64,000 nucleotides of DNA from assembly GCA_029556545.1 (NCBI GenBank), contig JAKQEQ010000193.1, positions 79,262 to 143,261 of the forward strand, given 5' to 3'. The notes beneath the pieces are model-generated. The model was not told the DNA's origin and made no database searches. It worked only from the letters and a program-made list of their open reading frames with translations. Position numbers and translations under genes: made by a program. Origin of the DNA: Candidatus Hydrogenedentota bacterium. Lineage in GTDB: Bacteria > Hydrogenedentota > Hydrogenedentia > Hydrogenedentales > JAGMZX01. Of the stretch, positions 47,317-56,331 are shown piece after piece. Position 1 is the stretch's first letter. Each line of letters opens with the position of its first letter.

Positions 47317-48284
47317 GCCGCCACCTCTTTCTGCGCGTCCTCGAGTTTGTCTCGGGCCTCGATGAGCGACACGAACACGTCTTCCATGGAGGGCGTGATG
47401 GCTTCCATGCGCGCAATTCCAAGACCTGCCTCGCTGAGTAGGTTGCGGATCTCCCGGGCGCCTTCGTCGGCGCCGGCTACGATGACATGAAGGCCTTTAC
47501 CGAACAGCGCTACCTCTTTGACGCTGTCGAGGCGTTCGATCAGTTCCATGGCGTCACTGGGCCGGTCACAGTGGATTTCCAGAACATCTTCCCGCATCGT
47601 GTCCCGCTTCAGGGATTCGGGCGTACCCATGGCAATGAGTTCCCCGCGGTAGATCAAAGCGATTCGGTCGCAGTATTCGGCCTCATCCATGTAGTGGGTT
47701 GTGACGAAGACCGTGACCCCTTTACCCGAGAGTTCGTAGATGAGATCCCAAAACTGACGCCGGCTGATGGGATCCACGCCCGAGGTCGGCTCATCGAGGA
47801 AGATGACGGGGGGCTCGTGCAGGATGGCGCAGCCCAGGGAAAGGCGCTGCTTCCACCCCCCGGACAAAAGGCCCGCCCGCATGTGGCGGTGTTCAACCAA
47901 TCCGGCCATCTGGAGCGCCCACTCCTTGCGTTCTTGTTTCTTTTCGGCGGGTATCCGGTAGATGCCGCTGTAGAAATCGATATTCTCTTCGACGGTGAGG
48001 TCCTCGTAGAGGGAGAATTTCTGGCTCATGTAGCCGATGTGGTCCTTGATCTTCTCGGCTTGGGTTCGCACGTCAAACCCCGCTACGACCCCCTCCCCTT
48101 CGGTCGGGGCAAGAATTCCGCATAGCATTCGGATCGTGGTGGATTTGCCTGCGCCATTGGGACCCAGAAAACCGAAGATCTCGCCTTTGGCGACCCCGAA
48201 GGTCACGTCCTTTACCGCACGGAAATCGCCAAACCTGCGGCCGAGGCCCCGTACAACAACGGCGTTCTCAGTTTGCGCGGACAT
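47313..48284 (-). CDS. ABC transporter ATPase, second of a split pair
   Basis: 323 residues from ATG 48284 (AAGGAG upstream). Walker A GPNGAGKST, signature LSGGWKQR, Walker B VIFLDEPTSGVDP, His-switch TTHYMDEAE. Overlaps the previous ATPase by 17 bases. In E. coli YbhF the two ATPase domains are one protein; here they are separate. Confidence 0.94.
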   Translation of the reverse strand: MSAQTENAVVVRGLGRRFGDFRAVKDVTFGVAKGEIFGFLGPNGAGKSTTIRMLCGILAPTEGEGVVAGFDVRTQAEKIKDHIGYMSQKFSLYEDLTVEENIDFYSGIYRIPAEKKQERKEWALQMAGLVEHRHMRAGLLSGGWKQRLSLGCAILHEPPVIFLDEPTSGVDPISRRQFWDLIYELSGKGVTVFVTTHYMDEAEYCDRIALIYRGELIAMGTPESLKRDTMREDVLEIHCDRPSDAMELIERLDSVKEVALFGKGLHVIVAGADEGAREIRNLLSEAGLGIARMEAITPSMEDVFVSLIEARDKLEDAQKEVAA

Positions 48285-49218
48285 CTGCGGTCTCCTTTCC
48301 TTCCGAGCGTCCCAGAACCGAGACGAAGACATCCTCAAGGCTGGGCTCAATCTCTCGCACCGACGTCACGGCAATGCCGTCGCGCGCAAGGATGATTTCC
48401 AGTTCGGGTGAAGTCTTCTCAGGCGTGGATGTCACCACGTGCACACGATCACCGAACAGGCCAACGCTGCCGGATGGGAGGTGGGCCTGGAGCGAGCGGG
48501 TCGCCTTTCGCGGCTCCGTGCAGCGCACTTCGAGTATCGAACCGCGCATGAGCCGTTTGACCTCGTCCGGCGTGCCAACGGCCAACAATTGGCCCTTGTG
48601 AATCAATCCAATGCGGTTGCACCGTTCCGCTTCGTCCAGATACGCCGTGGACACGAAGATAGTCACTTTCTGGCGCAACAACTTGTAGAGGATGCGCCAG
48701 AAGTCCCGGCGCGAAACGGGATCCACCCCGTTCGTGGGCTCGTCCAAAAACAGGACCTTGGGTGTATGAATCAGTGCGCACGCGAGCCCAAGCTTCTGCT
48801 TCATCCCGCCGGAGAGCTTGCCGGCCTGGCGCTTCTTGAAAGGTGTAAGGTTGCTGAACCCCAGCAGTTCCTCGACCTTCGCGTCTCGGCCGCGCCGAGG
48901 AACACTGTAGATGTCGGCATAGAAATGGATGTTTTCCAGAACTGTAAGGTCCGGGTAGAGCCCGAATCGCTGGCTCATGTAGCCGATATCCTCTTTAATG
49001 GCCTCAGCTTCGCGGACCGAGTGATGGCCGGCCACCCAGGCCTCACCCGACGTGGGCTCCATGATGGCGGTGAGTAGACGCATCGTCGTGGTCTTGCCGG
49101 CGCCATCAGGACCCACCAGACCGAAGATCTCGCCTTCCGCCACATCCAGGCTAATGGCATCCACAGCCTTCAGTTCCCCGAAGGAGCGCAAGAGGTTTTC
49201 AGTATGAATGGCAGACAT
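48268..49218 (-). CDS. ABC transporter ATPase, first of a split pair
   Basis: 316 residues. Walker A GPDGAGKTT, signature KLSGGMKQKLGLACALIHTP, Walker B VLFLDEPTNGVDP. The switch reads STAYLDEAE: His is replaced by Ala-Tyr, so this site may be the weaker of a heterodimer. Its ATG shares one base with the adaptor stop codon (TGATG). Confidence 0.94.
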   Translation of the reverse strand: MSAIHTENLLRSFGELKAVDAISLDVAEGEIFGLVGPDGAGKTTTMRLLTAIMEPTSGEAWVAGHHSVREAEAIKEDIGYMSQRFGLYPDLTVLENIHFYADIYSVPRRGRDAKVEELLGFSNLTPFKKRQAGKLSGGMKQKLGLACALIHTPKVLFLDEPTNGVDPVSRRDFWRILYKLLRQKVTIFVSTAYLDEAERCNRIGLIHKGQLLAVGTPDEVKRLMRGSILEVRCTEPRKATRSLQAHLPSGSVGLFGDRVHVVTSTPEKTSPELEIILARDGIAVTSVREIEPSLEDVFVSVLGRSEGKETADVRAN

Positions 49219-50381
49219 CAGCGTTCCCCTTGGGTGAGCCGTATCGCGGCGTCCGCCGGCATGCCAGGCTTGAGTTCGAAGTCGGGGTTGGGAATGTCTA
49301 TCTTCACCCGATACACCAACTTGACGCGCTCCTTGTCCGTCTGGACATTCTTGGGCGTGAACTCCGCCTCGGAGGAAATGAAGGACAGTACGCCTTCGTA
49401 GATTTTGTCTGGATAGGTGTCCGTGGTCACCGCGACCGATTGACCCAGCTTGACACGTCCCAGGTCGGTCTCATCGATATAGCCGCGCAGCCAGACATTT
49501 TCGAGATCGCCGATAGTGACGATGGGCGCCCCCGGCGTCACATACTCGCCTGGTTCCACATGGTCGGAAAGCACGATGCCAGCGAGTGGGGCGGCAATTG
49601 CGGCGTACGACAGACGCGTTTCCGCCAGCCGCAAGGCCTCCTCCGCGCGCACTTGTTCCGCACGTGCCTGTTCGATGGTCTCTTTGCGGGGTCCGGCAAG
49701 AACCTGATCGTGCCAGGCTTGGGCCTCGCCCAATGCCGCCCGGGCCTGAGCAATCTGTTCGTGACGTGGACCTTCTTTCACAAGGCGGAGATGTTCCTGC
49801 GCCTCAGCCAGAATTGCCTTGGTTGACCCATACGCAGCCAGGGCATTGTCCCGTTCCCTGGCGGACACGACATCTTGCTCGTAGAGTTGCTGTTGGCGTG
49901 CGTAGTCAACATCCGCGCGAGTTTTCTCGGCCTCGGCCCTCTGTACGGACGCACGCGCAGCCTCGATCTCCTGCGTACGGGAACCGGCCAGAAGCTCGTC
50001 CAGCCGGGCTTGGGCTTGCGCTACGGCGGCGCTGGCCCGAGCGATTTCCTCGGGCCGCGAACCTGCTTCAAGTTCAGCAAGCTTTGCGCCCGCACCGGCT
50101 ACCTCAGCACGCCGCATGGCTACCTCCTGATCGAGGTCCTCGCTGTCCAGGCGGGCGACCGGAGCACCCGCTCGAATAAGTTCACCCTCGGAAACCAGGC
50201 GGGATTCCACCCAACCCGCCACCTTGAAACTTACTTCGACGTCGGTCACCTCGATGTTGCCCGATATGCGGACCGCGCCTTGGGCGTTGTCCGAGCCATT
50301 TCGGCTGAACGCATACATTCCCACGACGCCCACCGCCAATAGCGGGAGCACGAGAAGTCTTTTCTTTCCTAGAGTTTTCAT
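49218..50381 (-). CDS. HlyD-family adaptor (YbhG-like)
   Basis: 387 residues from ATG 50381. One N-terminal anchor helix (LLVLPLLAVGVVGMYAF), ISGNIEVTDVEVSFKVAGWVESRLV, then a very long alpha-hairpin with repeated AGSRPEEIARA/AGSRTQEIEAA units, and a C-terminal barrel with LAGIVLSDHVEPGEYVTPGAP. First gene of the exporter operon, 14 bases after a palindromic operator. Confidence 0.93.
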   Translation of the reverse strand: MKTLGKKRLLVLPLLAVGVVGMYAFSRNGSDNAQGAVRISGNIEVTDVEVSFKVAGWVESRLVSEGELIRAGAPVARLDSEDLDQEVAMRRAEVAGAGAKLAELEAGSRPEEIARASAAVAQAQARLDELLAGSRTQEIEAARASVQRAEAEKTRADVDYARQQQLYEQDVVSARERDNALAAYGSTKAILAEAQEHLRLVKEGPRHEQIAQARAALGEAQAWHDQVLAGPRKETIEQARAEQVRAEEALRLAETRLSYAAIAAPLAGIVLSDHVEPGEYVTPGAPIVTIGDLENVWLRGYIDETDLGRVKLGQSVAVTTDTYPDKIYEGVLSFISSEAEFTPKNVQTDKERVKLVYRVKIDIPNPDFELKPGMPADAAIRLTQGER

Positions 50382-50394
50382 TGGCCTTACCTCT

Positions 50395-50412
50395 TGTGAA
50401 TGTCCATTCACA
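50395..50412. promoter_or_regulatory. Operator 2 of the TetR/CecR-like regulator
   Basis: TGTGAAT-GTCC-ATTCACA, a perfect seven-base inverted repeat upstream of the HlyD-type gene; identical half-sites to 52376-52393. Confidence 0.75.
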
Positions 50413-50454
50413 TGGAGCGCGAAGAAAACGGGGCGTCCGACGCGCCCCGCTTAG

Positions 50455-51000
50455 TTACTCCTTGACGAGTTCGTGAATCCATTGATGGTAGCGCTCGTGC
50501 GTACCCTCGCCCATCTCTTCTCTTTCGACAGCGTCGAAGGCATCCACGAGGGATTGCTGGTCGTCCGGTGTCAGCACCCGGTCGCCCATCGGAAACAGGA
50601 TGCCGTTTTCCTTTTGTATGTGGGCTTCGAGCAGGTCCGCGTAAGCCAGCAAATGTTCCTTGATGGCCTCCGCGGCATCCCCGTCGCCTTGCTCAAGCTG
50701 AGTCAACGCTTCGGCTATCGCCCGAACTTCGGCCCGGCCCAGTTCATGCTCCTGGAGCATGACGCCAATGGGACCATCGTCTCGGGGCAAACCGCGTTCC
50801 TCAAGCCTGGGAAATAGGTGTTTCTCTTCCTTGCCGTGATGGCAACGATCGACGAAGTTCCGGAAGAAGTCGGTGAATTCCCCGATTCGTTGGGCGTTCA
50901 CCTGACCGGTCTTATCGATCGCTTCCGCTTCGCCCCTCGCTGCCTTTATCACAATCAGCACGGCTTCGTGCTCGTGTTCGAGTATGTCTGCTGCTCTCAT
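50455..51000 (-). CDS. Hemerythrin-domain protein
   Basis: 181 residues from ATG 51000 (AAAGGAG). Ligand helices LEHEHEAVL, CHHGKEEKHLFP, LQEHELGR and HIQKENGILFP carry the His/Glu/Asp set for a diiron centre. Cytoplasmic O2/NO binding or iron handling is possible. Third gene of the TetR-DUF6448-hemerythrin operon. Confidence 0.9.
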   Translation of the reverse strand: MRAADILEHEHEAVLIVIKAARGEAEAIDKTGQVNAQRIGEFTDFFRNFVDRCHHGKEEKHLFPRLEERGLPRDDGPIGVMLQEHELGRAEVRAIAEALTQLEQGDGDAAEAIKEHLLAYADLLEAHIQKENGILFPMGDRVLTPDDQQSLVDAFDAVEREEMGEGTHERYHQWIHELVKE

Positions 51001-51047
51001 GACGTTGTCTCCTTTGCGCCGGGATCTCGTGGATCCCAAGACACTGT

Positions 51048-51710
51048 CTAGTGCTGATGAACCTCGGCGGTTTCCGACACAGATGTCTCTGCGTGTTCGT
51101 TTGCTTCAGCCTCGTGCCCATGGGCCGACGTCCCGGACATCACCACATGGAGGCGCTCAACATAGTGGATGTAATCCACGTAGGCCTCGACATACTTCCG
51201 GCCCGCCGCAACGCTGTCATCCTTATGTTTTTTCGCTTCGACCGCGCGTTGAAAACGCTCGTGTATGCTCGATCTAAGCTTGGCCTGCAGGGCCTCAACG
51301 AGGGCCCCGCCCGATTCGGACTCGAGCGCCTTCTCGGCGGCCTCAATTCCGGGCTCGACCGGAGTGTCGGCAGGCTTCAGGCCGGTGTACGGAGCTCCCT
51401 CGCCGGCTCGGTGCACGCGGACAAGGGTTTCGAAGAAATGCATGTCCACGAGTTCTTGCACGTCTTTGCCCTTTTGACGCGCCTGAAGGGTTCTGTCGAA
51501 GAGGGAGCGGATTCCTTCTTCGTCCTGCGGTCTAATCCACTTCAGGACAGGATCCACGTCCTTGGTTTCGATGGCCTTTTGGGCGTCCGTGACTACGGGA
51601 CCAGACAGGGTGTCACAGTGCGCCCACGCCACAGACGGAAGGAGGATGCTCGAGCCCACGAGCATCAGACCCATCGTGGTCAAGCCGGTAATCTTAGTTT
51701 TCATGTTCAT
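51048..51710 (-). CDS. DUF6448 secreted protein
   Basis: 220 residues. Signal peptide ending SVAWA-HCD; the mature part starts HCDTLSGPVV, with DMHFFETLVRVHRAGEGAPYTGL, the strongest family motif. His-rich tail (HGHEAEANEHAETSVSETAEVHQH) could bind metal. Function unknown; its presence under the regulator suggests envelope or metal stress. Confidence 0.8.
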   Translation of the reverse strand: MNMKTKITGLTTMGLMLVGSSILLPSVAWAHCDTLSGPVVTDAQKAIETKDVDPVLKWIRPQDEEGIRSLFDRTLQARQKGKDVQELVDMHFFETLVRVHRAGEGAPYTGLKPADTPVEPGIEAAEKALESESGGALVEALQAKLRSSIHERFQRAVEAKKHKDDSVAAGRKYVEAYVDYIHYVERLHVVMSGTSAHGHEAEANEHAETSVSETAEVHQH

Positions 51711-51711
51711 G

Positions 51712-52362
51712 TCAGTTCTCCTTCACTGCGAGCGCGAACTCCTCGGTCTCGGGCGTTCCGCATTCACCGTTTCTAATTGCCTCGCTGAAGACCCGCCAGG
51801 CTTTTTCAGCCTGCCGGGTAACATCGAAGCCACCATCGCTGACGTGCCAAAGGATCGCTGCCGGCTGAACGAGCCCGAGGAACATCACGGAGAGTTCGTC
51901 CGGGCTCAGGTCCGTACGAACCAAGCCGTCCTGCTGGGCCTCGCCGAAGAATCCCGCCACGTGGCCCAGGTACTTCTGGAGGAGTTCGTAGACCTGCGCC
52001 TTCCGTTGGGAATTCGCGCCATAGACCTCTTCGGAAAACACGACCCTGGGTATCCCCGCATTCTCGCGGATCAGGCGAACGTGCCGCCTCAGCAGCAATT
52101 CGAGCGCCAACAGCGGGTCTTTCGTTTCGTGTCTGACTGCCGCGACGTTGCCAAGCAGACGGGACTCGATGAGCCCCAATAAAGCATCGATGATGCCGTC
52201 CTTGTTATCGAAGTGGCGGTACAGCGCGGAGGGGACCAGGCCGACGCGCCGGGCAACGGCGCCGAGATTCAGCCCCTTCATGCCCTTTCTGGAAACCACG
52301 TCCAACGCCGCCTCCAAAATCTGCTCCTGACGAACCTCTGTGTCCAGCTTTTCTCTGGCCAT
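51712..52362 (-). CDS. TetR-family regulator (CecR/YbiH-like role)
   Basis: 216 residues from ATG 52362 (AAAGGAG). Helix-turn-helix RKGMKGLNLGAVARRVGLVPSALYRHFDNKDGI. C-terminal domain rich in Leu with NAGIPRVVFSEEVYG. In E. coli the TetR protein CecR controls the ybhGFSR exporter; here the same gene set and a shared palindrome at its own promoter and before the exporter argue for equivalent control. The gene ends one base before the DUF6448 ATG. Confidence 0.88.
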   Translation of the reverse strand: MAREKLDTEVRQEQILEAALDVVSRKGMKGLNLGAVARRVGLVPSALYRHFDNKDGIIDALLGLIESRLLGNVAAVRHETKDPLLALELLLRRHVRLIRENAGIPRVVFSEEVYGANSQRKAQVYELLQKYLGHVAGFFGEAQQDGLVRTDLSPDELSVMFLGLVQPAAILWHVSDGGFDVTRQAEKAWRVFSEAIRNGECGTPETEEFALAVKEN

Positions 52363-52375
52363 GTCCACGCTCCTT

Positions 52376-52393
52376 TGTGAATCTCTATTCACA
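52376..52393. promoter_or_regulatory. Operator 1 of the TetR/CecR-like regulator
   Basis: TGTGAAT-CTCT-ATTCACA, a perfect seven-base inverted repeat 13 bases upstream of the regulator ATG, likely autoregulatory. Confidence 0.75.
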
Positions 52394-52881
52394 TTATACC
52401 GTGTGAGGCGCGATTTGTCAAGCTGGAAGTCCTAGGCACTTAAGAAACGCGTAATTGCTCACAATAAAGGACTTATGCCAGTAGGTCTGCGAAGAAGACG
52501 GTACGCAATCTGTTGAATCTCCTTTCTGAAATGGCAATTATGTGAACATGTTTTCTCTTTTCTTGCCGCACGCGTGCGCACGTGATGCCAGGCAGTTTAC
52601 GGATCTTCCACCTTTGGGTTCCTGCAACAACGGTGGAGAGGTGGCCATCGCTCGGCGCGCCGGCACTAAAGAACACAACAGCAGCGACTTAGCCGCCAAG
52701 AGCTGAGATGCCGTTCTGAGAGCGCACGGACGCAAAGGCATCCCCGGCATCAACCCAACCTCCCTGATGACTTGGCGTTAGGCAACGGCGGGTGCCAGGG
52801 TACAGTCCAGGGTACACGTTCTTGCTGCCAGACGGTCGCGCCACCGGCCTGGCGCTCAGAAATGCGGTGTGGCGTAGGTCA
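52394..52881. other. Junction zone with possible decayed integrase tail
   Basis: No intact gene. The minus strand at about 52797-52817 encodes CTLDCTL in one frame followed by a stop, close to the motif at 25909-25930. An 11-base match to the tRNA-Met 3' region (acctttgggtt) is at 52610-52620. Confidence 0.3.
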
Positions 52882-53040
52882 TCATGGTTCCCAATCCTCA
52901 CCATCGTCGTCCCACCCGGAAACGTACTCGTCAAAGCGAGCAAGGACGGCGTTTCGCGCCTCCAAATCAAAATGGTCGGGGTCGAAGCTGCCGCCCAGCC
53001 ATTCGAGGTAGCTCGTATGCTCCTCGTCATCAGGGTCACG
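52882..53040 (-). pseudogene. C-terminal fragment of pRiA4b ORF-3-like protein
   Basis: The frame reads LRDPDDEEHTSYLEWLGGSFDPDHFDLEARNAVLARF to a stop, the characteristic end of plasmid pRiA4b ORF-3 family proteins (IS1096-associated). The N-terminal about three quarters is missing; the fragment begins at the point where the helicase fragment ends. Confidence 0.6.
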
Positions 53041-54538
53041 CAGGGACGGTCCAGGCCCGTATTCGACGAGCATCGGTACCAGCATCAAGTGCAGAGGGTT
53101 CCGGCAATGGATGCTTCTTCTGAATGACCTCATCGGGGAACACGCCACGATCCACCGTCCAAACACTCACCGGTTCAACCGTCAATCGCGTCAACTCGTA
53201 TATGAGGTAGGGATTCCCATGGATGTCGGCGTCCGAGCACTGCACTCCAGACTCTTCGCGCTCTTCCTGGACGTAGATAAGCTTGGCCTGCTCTGGCGTT
53301 ATCTCGAATCGACTGAGGAGATACAGAAGGGCTCTCCGTTCCCGGGGGAGTGCCTTCCACGTATCTCGAAGGGTCTTGCCGAGCAACGCAACGCCCTCAG
53401 GCGACAGATTTGCCTTGGGATCCTTGAATGCCGCATCGACCATCGGCCAGGGGTCCTCGTTTTCGCTCAACTTCGATTCGATCTCCCTGGCAACAAAAGT
53501 TCCGTATTCAACGCCAAAGGCACAAAGGGCAGCCCCCAGACCAGGACAAGGGCCACGCATCTTCCACATTTCGCCCAGGCGGTCGTGAATCCATTTCAGG
53601 TTTCGTTCCCAAGGCCCGCTGAGATACCCCTTGGCCTTCTTGAGAACCGCCGCGCAGGCCAGTAGAGACGCGATCGCGCCATCATGCGTGACATGCTCTG
53701 TGGCGAACGAGAACTCGCCCCACCGATCTTCGGGGGCGAATGCGACAATCTCAGAGGGCTCGAAGTCGGGGTTCTCCGAAGCAAGTTCAAGTGCCGCGTG
53801 GTACGGCAGCAGGAAGCCGTCTTTGAAGTCCGGACGGATACTGTGCTGGACCATGCGTTCCCACAGTATGCACCTCAGATCTCCTTCTCGCCCATATTCA
53901 TACTCCACGGCATGGCCAACGTGCTTCACGCGCCCTACGCCAACCAGGACACGTCTCGAGTCTTCGACGAAGGGAACCTCCTTAGCATAGAAGAAGCAGA
54001 GAGACACTTCGGGTTTCACATGTCCGAAGAAGCAATCAAGCAGTCCCTTCTGGTTCCCGCGCTCTTGAACCCAGGACGTCTTGAACCCAAGCTCAGGTTC
54101 GCGGGCGGGGTCAACGTCAATCTCGTACTCGTTCGCAAAGTCTGCCATCGTTTCACTGAACATCCACCGGAAGGGTACCGCCGGCACTGAATAGGATGGG
54201 TGCCGAAGCGGCGTCGTTGCGAAATGCCCATGGGTCTTTGGCGAACTGAGTTTGTATGGGTGATTGGCATGACGCAAGTATTCGAAGGGGGCCATGAACA
54301 TTGCGCGCTCCGAAACGCAACATGGCCACTTGTCTTCATCGAGTTCTTCTATGGACTGGCCCGCGCACTCTTGCTCTGCACCTTCGTCACGGGTTTCGGC
54401 GATTCGAGGGAGTCTGAGACATGCACCGTTGAACCTTGGAGACGCACAGACCGTTCCGTTCCAGCCCGAGTCATGCCATGGCACGCGGATCGAGAGGTGA
54501 CGTAACGGGAGAGGATGACGGAGTTGGGTGTCAGGCAT
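53036..54538 (-). pseudogene. RecD-like helicase, N-terminal fragment
   Basis: 500 residues from ATG 54538, overlapping the DprA-like stop by eight bases. PLRHLSIRVPWHDSGWNGTVC, then EWERMVQ-like LWERMVQHSIRPDF, and FEITPEQAKLIY belong to the N-terminal half of large bacterial helicases of the RecD/AAA kind found in defence islands. No Walker A is reached: the protein ends at RIRAWTVPA and a stop, where pRiA4b-type sequence begins. The ATPase half has been deleted. Confidence 0.55.
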
Positions 54539-55169
54539 CTCGTCTTTCCCCGCGGTTGATGAACTGCTCAATGTCAAAGAGCTGGGACCCAAGAGCTATC
54601 AGGTGATCGTTGGCGTCAGACGCCAAGGTGTATACCTTCTTGCCCTTGGTGAGGACATCCCGGCAAAGTACCTCGACATCTCCTCCCGGCGAAGCATGGG
54701 GTACCAGCAACTCGTTGGCAATAGCGGCCACGAACTCGTTACGGCGTCGGGCAGTGTCTTTCGTCACACGCCGCACGGTGCGCTCGAAGGGAGAAAGTAA
54801 TAGTATCCTTCCCTTCTGGATAGCCCCTCGCCAGGTCTTGGGAATACGCATGTTCTCAATGCTGCGTGCAGGGCATATCACGACCGGTTGGGAGCCTCGC
54901 AGGAGCAGTTCCAGGCATTCTTTCTCCATTGCCGAGTGGAAACCGCCTACAACAGTGATGCCTCGGTCCCTCAGAACCCGCGCGAGATCATATGTTTGTA
55001 GGACTAAGTCCCCGGGGCAGCGCTGCGAGCACAACAGACCGAGTCTCGGCTGAGCCAGAATGCTTGCATCGCCAAGCGCCTTGACTGTGGAAAAGCCCAA
55101 AGCGGTAGCAGCAGCGACTACCGAACCATCCTCAATGGTTTGGATGTCACTCTGCCGCTCGTTCTTCAT
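54531..55169 (-). CDS. DprA/LOG-like Rossmann protein
   Basis: 212 residues. Core: LGLLCSQRCPGDLVLQTYDLARVLRDRGITVVGGFHSAMEKECLELLLRG and QPVVICPARSIENM, the pattern of SMF/DprA proteins (nucleotide- or DNA-binding Rossmann fold), but lacking DprA's full DNA-uptake architecture. In defence loci such proteins accompany helicases. Overlaps the helicase start; seven bases after the previous gene. Confidence 0.65.
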   Translation of the reverse strand: MKNERQSDIQTIEDGSVVAAATALGFSTVKALGDASILAQPRLGLLCSQRCPGDLVLQTYDLARVLRDRGITVVGGFHSAMEKECLELLLRGSQPVVICPARSIENMRIPKTWRGAIQKGRILLLSPFERTVRRVTKDTARRRNEFVAAIANELLVPHASPGGDVEVLCRDVLTKGKKVYTLASDANDHLIALGSQLFDIEQFINRGERRDA

Positions 55170-55176
55170 CGCCCTT

Positions 55177-55851
55177 TCACTCCGCGTCGCGATCTTGCCG
55201 GAGGTAGATGGTCATCTCGCTCTCGGGTACGTCGAATGTTGTCAGGAGGCGACGGATAACATCGCGGATCATGTTTGCAGAAAGGTTCACTTCAGCGTAG
55301 ATAGTATCGCCAACATGAGCGGGCGAACGGACTTCTTCCGACGTCCGTGTGAAGTAGCGATTTCCGTGGGTCGTGGTGAAATCGGGGTTCTCGGGGAGGG
55401 CGGTGAACCGTGCGGCATCCTGCTCGCGGAGCTGTGCGCAAACCAGTTCATATACTCGCCGCCAGGTGACGATATCTTTGAATGCCCGGCCTTGAAGCAC
55501 AAAGCCAAACGGGCGTTTGTAGCGGAAGTCTTCCGCTAGGGTGTGCGGCTCTTCCTTATCCAGTTCCTTAATGATCCGCTCGTTTGCCTCTGCATCCTCG
55601 GCCTTGGCGTCTTCCACAGCAGAGGCCTCAACGTGGACATCTGTAAACTGCTGAACCAATGTCGACAACTCGGACGCCAACCGGTCAAAGGCCCCCATCT
55701 TCTCGTTGTAGGCAAGTTTGAACTCCACGCCACGCTGGAGCGCATCCGAGTTGTTGTGGTCAATACTCAGCCAGATGTCATCCGAGAGGGCCAGCAGGTT
55801 TTCCCGGACACGCTCGAGGTCCGTCAAGATTTCTCTAATCCGATTGCTCAT
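55177..55851 (-). CDS. Unrecognised coiled-coil protein, 224 aa
   Basis: N-terminal half is helical and charged (REILTDLERVRENLLAL; KAEDAEANERIIKELDKEEP). The C-terminal half reads PFGFVLQGRAFKDIVTWRRVYELVC, DFTTTHGNRYFTR and VNLSANMIRDVIRRLL, then YLRQDRDAE. No family name comes to mind. Likely a cytoplasmic adaptor or DNA-modifying accessory, given its tight position before the DprA-like gene. Confidence 0.6.
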   Translation of the reverse strand: MSNRIREILTDLERVRENLLALSDDIWLSIDHNNSDALQRGVEFKLAYNEKMGAFDRLASELSTLVQQFTDVHVEASAVEDAKAEDAEANERIIKELDKEEPHTLAEDFRYKRPFGFVLQGRAFKDIVTWRRVYELVCAQLREQDAARFTALPENPDFTTTHGNRYFTRTSEEVRSPAHVGDTIYAEVNLSANMIRDVIRRLLTTFDVPESEMTIYLRQDRDAE

Positions 55852-55875
55852 TGTCTCTTCCTCTGTGCCTTCGCG

Positions 55876-56331
55876 CTAAGCCACATATTGGGAACTGGGG
55901 CTCTCTGCTTTTCGTCGGCGTATGCGCTCGAATTCGCCCCTCTGGAGATAATAGAAGCTCTGTGGCGGACGATAAGATGGATTGATGGAAGTTATCTCCA
56001 TTGGCTCATCAAGTTGGAAGAAACTCCCGATCGAAATCCCGGTTCCTTTGTCAGTTCCATCGAAATAGTGGAAGAACTCGGACCGTTCAATCCCAGCAGA
56101 TTCAGCGAAGAGCTTCCAAAGCTTGTCCGGTTTGGCGTTTGTCACGCCCGCAACTTCAAAATACCCTACGATCTGTCCGCAGCCTTGACTTTCGTAGACC
56201 ACCACGTGGGATATGGCCCTTTTCGGAGCTATTCTCCGGAATTCCACTTTTTTCGAACCGTTGAGCATGCGTGAGACATAGGTCTCCTTTATGGCCATAA
56301 CAGCGATCAGTTCAGATTCTTCTTGAGCCAT
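55876..56331 (-). CDS. ASCH-domain protein
   Basis: 151 residues. MAIKETYVSRMLNGSKKVEFRR at the N-terminus and VVVYESQGCGQIVGYFEVAGV match ASCH/PUA-like domains, which bind RNA or modified nucleotides and often pair with toxins. Overlaps the PIN-GNAT gene by 25 bases. Confidence 0.75.
   Translation of the reverse strand: MAQEESELIAVMAIKETYVSRMLNGSKKVEFRRIAPKRAISHVVVYESQGCGQIVGYFEVAGVTNAKPDKLWKLFAESAGIERSEFFHYFDGTDKGTGISIGSFFQLDEPMEITSINPSYRPPQSFYYLQRGEFERIRRRKAESPSSQYVA

Noticed and set aside
53111-54190. Plus-strand frames opposite the helicase fragment
   Set aside because: Antisense shadows without start signals or domains.
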